Assembly (NCBI GenBank): GCA_023238725.1
Contig: CM041553.1
Coordinates: forward strand, 20,207,501-20,271,500
DNA length: 64,000 bases
Direction: 5' to 3'
DNA from: Scortum barcoo
Taxonomy: Eukaryota; Chordata; Actinopteri; Centrarchiformes; Terapontidae
Position 1 is the stretch's first letter, and every line of letters begins with the position of its first letter. The notes under the pieces were generated by a model. The model searched no databases. It was not told where the DNA came from and saw nothing but the letters and a program-made list of their open reading frames with translations. Below are positions 57,201-64,000 of the stretch, piece by piece. The translations under genes were made by a program, and so were the position numbers.

Positions 57201-60200
57201 TATGTGAGAAGTTGAGCTGCCTCTACGACATCAACACAAACTTTGCAAAGTAAATATGGAGTATTGTGAAAAGTAGCACTAATGGATTTGTTTAGTAAGC
57301 ACATTTGGTGCTGAGATATGAAGGAAGTGTGAGTACAGTTTGGTTGGGGGGGGTTTGGTCCTTGCATGAGTAAAGCTGTTTGGAACAAAACATCTTCAGA
57401 GAAGAGTAAACACATACAGCAAATGCGTTGCTTGAGGGTAGAAGATGTATTTAGGCAGTGTCAAGTGCAGCAGGGAACATGAATGAAGCACATGCAGGGA
57501 AGAAGGCGCTTTTTGTTGTAGGGAAATGTAGGCTCAATGCATTTATGATGCTATTCATAATGGGCGCAACCTACTCTATGGTGCGCCGCCATTCGTGCTC
57601 AGACACAACAACACAAATGCTGTTAACAAGCGACGTCTTTTTGTGTCTACACATTATTCTTCCTTGTCCAGACCTGGAGCCTACATAACCCACAATGTAA
57701 CTGCAATGCAACTGCAATGCAACCCTGCACATGCAACGCACAAGCAGGTGGGTCTGGCAAGCCCACGTCTGTCTAACTCTATGCCCCCAGATTTTCTAAA
57801 ATTTTCAATATTATAGATTTTTCAACCCCAACCAACGCTGACTCAAATGACATCAGTGTATTGCAAGAATGAATTTTGGTAGGAAAACAAATTTGCATCA
57901 GTGAATTTGCAGATACACTCAATATCAACATTTTGGGATGTGCCAGGTTTAATGTCTACTTGGTATGATAGAAAATGTGTTCGCTGTGGCATTATTATAT
58001 AAACTGAAAAAAAAAATCTTTGCATAGTTTTTCTGCATGAAGCAAAAAAAAAACAGTTATGAGAGAAAATATTACTGACTAGGCAGAAATTGTTGAGCAA
58101 ACACAAATTGGGGCATCTACAGGGAAGCTAGGAAACGAGAGATGCGAACAGACGCGAAGCAACACCTTAGAGCACCATCAGAGACAGCACTGGCCGTAGA
58201 CCTGAAACATCATGTGGTCCGATGATCAGCACTCTGTTTACTTTACAGAGCTCGCTGCGCCACAGGAGGATGCAGCCAACGAGGCATGAGGAGGGAGTGG
58301 AGAAGAGGAGGAGGAGGAGGAGGCTCCGCTACTCTCAGCTGGCAGTCAAGGCTGAACAGCAAAGCTGGAAAGCCAGGATACAAACTGCAAAGGCTGGCTG
58401 CCACAAATTAGTAGCTACAGTACATCGACTAACAGTTAACAGTAATAATTAACACAGCTTACAGTTGTTTCAGCCGATACCAAACGACTACTCCCTGGCT
58501 GCGAGTTGTAGGCTCAGTGAGATCCACTCAAAGAGTCCACTTGTAGTCGCTCGGAGTTCTTTGTAAGTCAGCTTCAGTACAGATTTTCACAGTAGTTCAC
58601 TGCCTGACTCAGATCACACCAACTCACAACTCTCTCTCCCACCCTCCAGTGTCAAAGCAAGTCAGGTTGGTTGATCAGTTGTATCAAAATGACTTTTTAA
58701 AGAGGGTCCTTTGAAGCTGCGCCTCCCCAGACCGCTCTCTTGTGTGGCTTCACGGCATGACTGCAGTGACAGCCGCAGCATGCAGCGAAAAACAAGAGAG
58801 AGGGGTGAGAGATACACAGACAGAGAGAGTGCGACTTATCTGCTTTCCATTATGTTGTTTCTGTCCCATGCAGCTAAAAGTGAAATTGAGTGAAACCTCC
58901 CTCGTCCGTATGGGAAACTGATAAGGTCTGTCCCTACATTTTAATCTAGCAGAGGAAGAAAACGATGACTGCGAGAGAGACAGAGGGAGGACAGTAGAAG
59001 GAAGAAATGTGGAAAGTGGGACCAGAGAGAAAAAGAGGGCTCAAAGATAGAGATGGTAGACAAGCCTTGAGCTTAAAGGGTAGATGTACTGACAGTCGGA
59101 CTGACCGAAAAGAGGAAAAAGGCCATCACCATGCAGACAGAGGAAGTGATAAAGGACGAGGAAAGAGGGAGCCAGACAGGGAGCATCGGGGTGTTGGATT
59201 GCGAGAAAAAGAGAGAAAGAGAGGGGGAATCAGCAACAAGATCACAGGCAAGGAAGAGGAATAGGACTGGGCGTTTGAATTGAAAAGAAATGGGTAATGA
59301 GATGCTAATGTAACAACAAAGGAGCGAGTGCCCTCCGGGGGGAGCTATGCTACAGCAAGCTGCTCCAGTATGAACACAGCAGAGGGAGGAATTGAATTTA
59401 AAAATGCCAGATATTAAATCACTGCAATGTACACAGAGTCAGTGAGGTGCATATATAGCGAGTGAAGTCAAAGTAGATTTGCATCTCCCCACCTGGCCGT
59501 ATTTGAACAAAATAAAAAACAATAGAGGCACCCCTGGGGAAAGCGGCGATTAAGGTAACAAAAGAAGAAACCGCTCAAAGCAGTATTAGCTGCACATGAC
59601 ACTCCAAACTGTAGATGTTCACATCGTCCCCCAGTCTGCGATACGAGGTGAGCTTGAGGACAAGGTCTGCTGAGGTCAGGGTCTACTCACCCTGAAAAGG
59701 AGCAATGTGGATCAAACACAAGGAGAAATAAAAAAAAAAGAACTAAGAGGAAATGATTGAGAGCCACGAGAAAACATGAAGCATGAGAGGAGGATTGAGG
59801 AGAAATGAGGAGAATGGAGGCCTTTGCAATGGCAGACAAGCATTTGAGTGGGAGGAGGAGATGAGGCTTTACAAGAGAAGGGGAATAATGGAGAGATCCG
59901 CGGTGCAAAAGATGTAATTACTCAAGGGAATAAGTGCTGGAGAGGAGTGATGTGGAGGATCCATATAAAAGGAGTGACTGGGCAGTACTCAAGAGACCGT
60001 CAAAGAGAATACCGGAGGAGGGGAGGAGTTCCACTGACAGATATAAGCCTAGAGATATTATAGACGCACTATGAAAAAATTAGAAAGCTGGAAAATCATT
60101 ATAACAAGTCCTCAAGAGTGTGCTGAGAATGAGCCAGTACCAAAGCACAATGAAAGAAAATAAAAGCAAGATTAAAAGCGCGCGTAAACCTGCAGGGATT

Positions 60201-61804
60201 GTGGGATATTTGTGCTATAAAGAGATGCAGCCGTAACAGAGGTGCGTTGAGGAACATTGTTGTGTGAAAAGACTGTGGGATTCCTGTGTTGGATAAGGCA
60301 CAAAGAGCAGATGAAGAAATGCGAGGGTATGATCTCGGGAGGACGTTATGAATGAGTGAATGAGCACAAAGGAAGAGGAGACGAGTGGGGTTGAGGATAA
60401 TCCTTCAGGAGATCCAGTCCAAGAGAGGAGGTGCTGCTGCAGGTGCACAACAGAAAGACCCAGTTTGCTAAAGACAGTATAGACAAGCAACTTTTATTAA
60501 AAAAAAAACGCAAACCCTGAAAGAAACCGACTTTTCACAAGAACAGAGTTTGTCTCAGCCGGTGGAACAGTAAAACATCCATGTCTATCCTCAGCTCTCC
60601 TGCTTGCCTGCAGGCTCTATCGACAATTGCGAAGTCTGAACTTCTGACTTATGCGCTCAGCTCTCTATGGCACCATTTGACTCAACAATTTCTGCCAACC
60701 TTAAACTTTAATATTTTAACCCGCACATGAGTGCAACATCACACTTTCAGGGTGAATTCAAAAAGCAAAGACTGTATTATAATGCTACAGAAAACAGCAA
60801 ATTCAGCTCATTCAGCTATAGCTCTGAGGACCTGCAGGCTTGGAGCATGTTAGCAGTGGCACGGGCTAATTGGGTTTCCGTTCGTAATTAGGCCAATTAA
60901 TTAGGAAATGTTGCTGAGGCCATGAGCACTCCACCAGGTCATTTAGGGATTACAGGGAGAGAAGACGAGTCGTGGGAAGAGTAGAGGAACAGAGGAAAGG
61001 AATCGAGGAGCTTATGAGCAATAAGGTCATGCGAGAGGGCCTTTGTTGCGAGAAGACTTCTTGCTGAATATTATCGCTAAGTGATTCATGGACCGAGGGT
61101 AATTACCCATTTGTGGCAATTTAATCAAATCAATCACTCCTTTCGGGTGTCAAGAGAATTGAAAACAGAGCCCGCTAATTCATGCAATTTCCCAGCTGAC
61201 ACTCATTGTTGTTAATCTGCCGTGAGAAACATGTGAAATGATGGAAGAAAGAGAGGTGGGAGGGATGGAAGCAGAGAGGAAGAGAACATTCACAGGCGGA
61301 GGACTGTAAAATGTGCTTTCATGTGTCCATCAGTTTGCTCTGTGTGACTCCAAGTGCCCAGAGGTTTCTAAAATCTTCACCACCTGCAGAGTATACAGCC
61401 AACTTTCCATTTCTATCCACTTTCAAATACGACCATGCAACATATTGCACATAACTTCGCCCAATGTACAATATCAGCCAGCAAGAGCTTGAGATTTTAG
61501 ACTCTGGCTGTAGGTTAAGTCAGGCCAAATATGACAAATATTGCCTTCATTTGTTGTCTTTCAATGTCCTGGCCAGATCAGGCCCAAATCTTCAGATGTG
61601 AGTCACGTCTGATGAGCACAACAAGCGACCGCTGTACAGTAAATTGGTCCCTTTCAAAAAGTAAAAAGTCCAACTACTCACCTCTACAAAGAGGAAGCAT
61701 GGCACAATGTAGGTGCTGGTCTTCTGCTGGCCGCTGTCATCGGGAAGGTTCCTCATCACCCTCCTCTGTGCCGACAGCTGACTGCCAATCATCTGTGGGG
61801 TCAT
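27296..61804 (-). CDS. plppr2: Phospholipid phosphatase-related protein type 2 (PLPPR2), seven coding exons
   Basis: Exons 61804-61682, 47796-47608, 32084-31964, 31550-31300, 29994-29818, 28342-28196 and 27328-27296 join to 346 aa; human PLPPR2 has 343. PLPPRs are six-pass neuronal plasma-membrane proteins related to lipid phosphate phosphatases; family members shape neurites and filopodia. The run VYSFGLFTTTIFANAGQVVT is identical to human PLPPR2 as I know it, and MYVTLVFR...KG.RL.KP.LCL also fits type 2 better than types 1 or 5. Key phosphatase residues are lost: the SGH motif reads SKDA (in SFPSKDAAL), and the SR of the third motif reads MR (VMRVTEHRNHWND), so catalysis is unlikely. NYT is a probable glycosylation site. 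All phases match. Teleosts may carry two copies; I cannot say a or b. Confidence 0.93.
27329..28195 (-). other. plppr2: plppr2 intron 6
   Basis: GT-AG, 867 bases. More than half is the dispersed repeat at 27622-28092. Confidence 0.85.
27622..28092 (+). repeat. Large dispersed teleost repeat
   Basis: Landmark phrases CAATGCTGATGTTTAGCAGG, GGCTGATGGGACCGTCATTA, ACCAAAGTATTGGACAAAT and GGATCACCAAAGTGACTGTA match, from memory, a very abundant repeat of spiny-rayed fish genomes. The copy is diverged. I cannot name its class with certainty. Confidence 0.65.
28196..28342 (-). CDS. plppr2: plppr2 coding exon 6
   Basis: The acceptor CTCCATCAG precedes 28342; the donor GTAAGGG starts at 28195. It codes for residues 288-336: the end of the last membrane helix (VSCVINNF) and a proline-rich cytoplasmic tail (APTPPPPQRAEPP) with the family signature PRVESPLEKLS. 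Confidence 0.93.
28343..29817 (-). other. plppr2: plppr2 intron 5
   Basis: GT-AG, about 1.5 kb, AT-rich. Nothing else recognised in it. Confidence 0.85.
29818..29994 (-). CDS. plppr2: plppr2 coding exon 5
   Basis: The acceptor TCTTCCAG precedes 29994; the donor GTGAGAA starts at 29817. It codes for residues 229-287: MYVTLVFRTKGTRLTKP, a membrane helix, the degenerate third phosphatase motif VMRVTEHRNHWND, and the start of the last helix. Confidence 0.94.
29995..31299 (-). other. plppr2: plppr2 intron 4
   Basis: GT-AG, 1.3 kb, with a dispersed repeat copy at 31070-31185. Nothing coding. Confidence 0.85.
31070..31185 (+). repeat. Dispersed teleost repeat fragment
   Basis: The phrases AGGGCTTTACAGTCTGTACA and CCTCTGTCCTTAGACCCTCG match, from memory, a repeat present in thousands of copies in percomorph fish. 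This supports the fish origin of the window. Confidence 0.65.
31300..31550 (-). CDS. plppr2: plppr2 coding exon 4
   Basis: The acceptor TTTTTCACACAG precedes 31550; the donor GTAGGG starts at 31299. It codes for residues 145-228: VYSFGLFTTTIFANAGQVVT, the extracellular loop with CKPNYTALGC (likely glycosylated Asn), and SFPSKDAAL, where active phosphatases have SGH. Confidence 0.94.
31551..31963 (-). other. plppr2: plppr2 intron 3
   Basis: GT-AG, 413 bases. Nothing else recognised in it. Confidence 0.88.
31964..32084 (-). CDS. plppr2: plppr2 coding exon 3
   Basis: The acceptor TCTGCTCCCAG precedes 32084; the donor is GTCAGT at 31963, weaker than the others. It codes for residues 105-144: ILIGEVTSFFV and EKTIVTADCCYFNPLLRR, the region aligned with the first phosphatase motif. 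Confidence 0.92.
44834..45168. mobile_element. Non-autonomous inverted-repeat DNA element
   Basis: The left end GTGTTTACATGTGCA and the right end TGCGCATGTAAACAC are inverted copies with one mismatch. A second, direct copy of the left end (GTGTTTACATGCCACAGTATCCTGG) lies inside at about 45017, and a third diverged inverted one near 45090. The element is about 335 bp with no coding frame. The class is uncertain. It sits in plppr2 intron 2. Confidence 0.65.
47571..47586. repeat. Poly-T/poly-A run beside the plppr2 exon 2 donor
   Basis: Sixteen T on the plus strand. It lies 22-37 bases downstream of the plppr2 exon 2 donor on the transcribed strand, where it reads as poly-A. Confidence 0.9.
47608..47796 (-). 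CDS. plppr2: plppr2 coding exon 2
   Basis: The acceptor ATTTCCAG precedes 47796; the donor GTGAGTG starts at 47607. It codes for residues 42-104: LVIMAGTVLLAYYFEYTDTF, the QGFFCFDKAYSKPYPGPED extracellular segment and VLVYSLVTAIP of the second helix. An ATG in frame sits 15 bases upstream, inside the intron (47811-47809). Confidence 0.94.
48238..48290. repeat. (GA)n microsatellite
   Basis: About 26 GA units with one interruption, inside a longer purine-rich tract (about 47.99-48.35 kb). Confidence 0.95.
49909..50105 (+). repeat. Dispersed teleost repeat fragment
   Basis: GACATTTTGGGAAATACAC, then CACAAAAACTGAAATGTAAA, then AAGTTGTGGTTTTTACAGGG follow the order of a repeat I know from many percomorph sequences. 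The copy is diverged and its class is unknown to me. Confidence 0.55.
56917..56947. repeat. (TG)n microsatellite
   Basis: Short, nearly perfect TG run in plppr2 intron 1. Confidence 0.9.
60840..61235. promoter_or_regulatory. Candidate intronic enhancer with homeodomain-type sites
   Basis: Repeat-free sequence 0.45-0.85 kb inside plppr2 intron 1. It contains TAATTAGGCCAATTAATTAG (60885-60904), a perfect 12-base palindrome GGGTAATTACCC (61097-61108), GGGCTAATTGGG and GCTAATTCATGCAATTT. TAATTA cores bind homeodomain factors. No conservation data are available to me. Confidence 0.35.
61682..61804 (-). CDS. plppr2: plppr2 coding exon 1
   Basis: It codes for residues 1-41 and ends in YIVPCFLFVE, which matches the IIPCFIFVE-type start of the first helix in PLPPR1 and PLPPR2. 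The donor GTGAGTAG follows. An in-frame TAA lies 12 bases before the first ATG (61804). A second Met (codon 5, 61792) directly follows a CCCCACAG that could be a splice acceptor, so the true N-terminus may be MIGSQ rather than MTPQM. Confidence 0.85.
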
Positions 61805-64000
61805 TGCAGAGCCTTAGTTCATTTATTGTATTTCCTCTGAAGGGACATGCTTGGTGTAGAGCTACGGTTGCAGTAAGAAGTCAAACTCCTAAAATTGCTA
61901 ATCTTGAACTTGACATCATAAAAACTTATTATCGCAAGAGCACAGACAGACATTCATAAAAGATGCGGATCAAAGTAAATGAAGTGTTGGAGCACTTTGA
62001 TCATTTTTAATTCATAAAGCTAAACAATTAAAGCAGTGTTTGCCGACACCGTGAGAGCAGCCTGGGTGATTCTGAGGTGAAATAATGAGAAAGAAAAACT
62101 GGAGAAGCACTAAAATACAGGCTACTTAGATAATAAAGTGTAGAGCATACAGCAAACAATATAATGTACACCTGTATTGACACAACTGAATGACTGACTG
62201 GTGCCTTGATTTAGTCACTTTGTTAGTGTTCAACTTTGTGATTACACTGAGTCACTAAACACTCGTCTGAGTTCTAGATGATATAGGAGCATAAATAGTG
62301 GTCTATTAATGCTCACTGCCTTGGAGTAAATCTAGGAAAGAAGGTTTCACAGGGTAAAATTAATGGGCAAATAACATTTTGTTGAAACATTATTTTTCAC
62401 CTTAAAGTCGAGTGTCTGAGATCTTATCATGTTGAGTATTTGTCACGAAATGTACTATGAGCTAAAAACCTCTGCAAGGCCCTGTTAACACACAAACACA
62501 TTCCTCGGTTTTAAAACGATGTTTATTACATTGGTGCTGCTTGCATGTCTCAGGTGAATCGGAGCAACACAGCTGTGTGTAGGAATAACACTCATATTGG
62601 ATGAGTCAGCTGCATGCCATTACTTCCAATGCCAACTTTCAAGGTGAGTAGTGCATTCAGTTTAACACAAGACTAGAATTTTAGGCTCAAACTTTAAGCA
62701 GTGCTGGAATGTAAACTAAATACATTTACTCAAGTACTCTGCCTAAATACAGTTTGGAGGTGCTTTTTATGCTACTTTATGCTTTTATTCCATTATATTT
62801 CAAAGGGACAAAGTGTACTTTTTACTCTACTATATTTATCAGATACCTTTAGTTACTAGATGCTTCAGATTTGGGTTATCAATATAAAATATAATCAACA
62901 TATAAATTATGATGTAGCCTACAATATTAGCAAACATTAAGCTACCCAGCAGTACATAAAGTAGTTAGATTTGACACCACCTTTACCTGTACTTAGGGAT
63001 TTTTACTTCTGGTGCTATAGGTATATTTTGATTTTATCAAATTTGTTCTTTTACTTAAATAAAATTTTGAATGCAGGACTTAAACTTGTATTGCAAGTAA
63101 AATATCTGAATACTTTGTCCACCACTGTTAGAAGAGCTTTAACTTTAACCTTGACAGATGTGACACCACAGGAAACAAAAGAGCCGTCCTGTGTCCAACC
63201 ACTCTCTTCAATCACAATAAGGACTTAGTATCCATCCATTAATAAATTCAAGATTTTCAACACTGCTGGTAGTCCGTGTGCATCATGTTGTCAGTTTTAC
63301 AGATAATCATGTCTGAGCACAAAAGAGGAATCCTTTTATTATCTGTGATCAGAGTAAAAACATCTATTTTTATGCCTACACCCACACTTACACACATACA
63401 CAACGCACACAAACTTGCACACAAACTCACTTACCAATATGCTGAAAGATACATTCTGCGTGATACATCAAAAATGCACGCATACAGGTACGCACACATA
63501 CCCACTCACCAGTACCGGTAGGCAATCAAAAGAGTCGGAGGGGAAATGAGGTTGAAAGGAGGAGAAATAGAGTGGAAACAGAGGAGCGATGATCAAAAAC
63601 AAAAGCCTGACAGAAAGAGATAAGAGAGAGACAAAGTCATGATGCAGACGTTCAGAGACTCTTCAGAAGTAAAGAGGGTGGGGGGGAAAGCCCGCAGACT
63701 CAGCAATGGGACTGGGGGGATAACAGGTAGAAGTTGAAGAAAAACAGCTTGAGTCCCCAAAGTGAGAATAAGAGGAAACAGGGGAAGAGGCGGTGAGGAA
63801 AGTTAGAGTAGGGAGGCCAACTTATCCGATGCTTACGGGTTTCTGACATTCAAATGAGTGCACTTTCACGAACTTCTGCTCTTTAAATTCAAGGATGCCT
63901 CAAAAGGCGTTCGGATATATCCTCTCCAAATCAAACAGCAAACGCAATTCTTCTAAGAACTGTGAACTTTGAAATCATGACTTTATCAATCACAAAGCAA
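61805..64000. other. Upstream of plppr2 coding sequence
   Basis: No coding exon supported. It holds a hAT-like element (62699-63127), CA-rich sequence at 63380-63500 and a purine-rich stretch at 63.53-63.8 kb. A plppr2 5' UTR exon and promoter may lie here or beyond the right edge; I see no convincing promoter. Confidence 0.5.
62699..63127 (+). mobile_element. hAT-like non-autonomous DNA element, copy 3
   Basis: It begins CAGTGCTGGAATG and ends TTTGTCCACCACTG, inverted terminal repeats of the CAGTGGTGGA type. Just inside is AAATACATTTACTCAAGTACT, as in the copies at 654-1301 and 8485-8939. This is the best-preserved copy of the three. No coding frame. Confidence 0.65.

Larger units (their letters stand above)
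47797..61681 (-). other. plppr2: plppr2 intron 1 (13.9 kb)
   Basis: Donor GTGAGTAG at 61681. No coding sequence supported. Contents: purine-rich plus strand at 47.99-48.35, 55.3-55.65 and 58.97-59.27 kb (pyrimidine-rich in the transcript), a dispersed repeat at 49.91-50.1 kb, and homeodomain-type palindromic sites at 60.88-61.11 kb. Confidence 0.85.

Noticed and set aside
22402..57700. A shared phrase near 22402 (GCCTACAGTACCCACAATG) and 57678 (GCCTACATAACCCACAATG).
   Set aside because: The match is only about 24 bases with several mismatches and no shared flanks. It could be a tiny repeat fragment or chance, too weak to call.
61531..61959. Plus-strand 142-codon frame overlapping the first plppr2 exon.
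   Set aside because: It is the antisense shadow of a well-supported exon on the minus strand and resembles no known protein.

Overview
This is a stretch of vertebrate nuclear DNA, almost certainly from a ray-finned (teleost) fish and probably a spiny-rayed one. The evidence is GT-AG split genes with vertebrate-type products, abundant (CA)n, (GA)n and (GATA)n microsatellites, and several dispersed repeats I recognise as common in percomorph genomes. I see no operons, CRISPR arrays, phage or plasmid features. Most open frames in the window are chance frames in introns, intergenic DNA or low-complexity sequence.

Three protein genes can be rebuilt exon by exon. (1) pld6 (mitochondrial cardiolipin hydrolase/Zucchini type), minus strand, coding exons 8105-7921, 7473-7244 and 5076-4808; 227 aa. 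(2) elof1 (transcription elongation factor 1 homologue), plus strand, coding exons 9962-10077, 10179-10249 and 12435-12499; 83 aa. (3) plppr2 (phospholipid phosphatase-related protein type 2), minus strand, seven coding exons from 61804 down to 27296; 346 aa. In all three models the splice phases match and the joined frame stays open.

Layout: 1-4.8 kb is repeat-bearing intergenic DNA that includes the pld6 3' UTR. 4.8-8.1 kb is pld6. 8.1-9.6 kb is a shared upstream region with a compact CCAAT-box promoter for elof1. 9.55-13.57 kb is elof1, with a 396-bp tandem duplication in its last intron. 13.6-25.2 kb is intergenic, with an orphan GC-rich block near 19.1-19.95 kb and a Tc1/mariner relic near 22.6 kb. 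25.26-61.8 kb is plppr2 with its probable 2-kb 3' UTR and two very long introns (13.9 and 15.5 kb). 61.8-64 kb is upstream DNA or a 5' UTR intron. elof1 and pld6 are head to head; elof1 and plppr2 converge.

The genes have unrelated jobs: piRNA biogenesis and mitochondrial lipid signalling (PLD6), transcription elongation and transcription-coupled repair (ELOF1), and neuronal membrane shaping by a probably non-catalytic phosphatase relative (PLPPR2). From general knowledge, human PLPPR2 and ELOF1 lie close together on chromosome 19p13.2, so their linkage here looks like old synteny. I found no undescribed biological system. The points most worth checking are a possible alternative plppr2 N-terminus that reads through a splice acceptor, the 10-residue terminal micro-exon, a cluster of X-box-like sites, palindromic homeodomain-type sites in plppr2 intron 1, and the recent duplication inside elof1.
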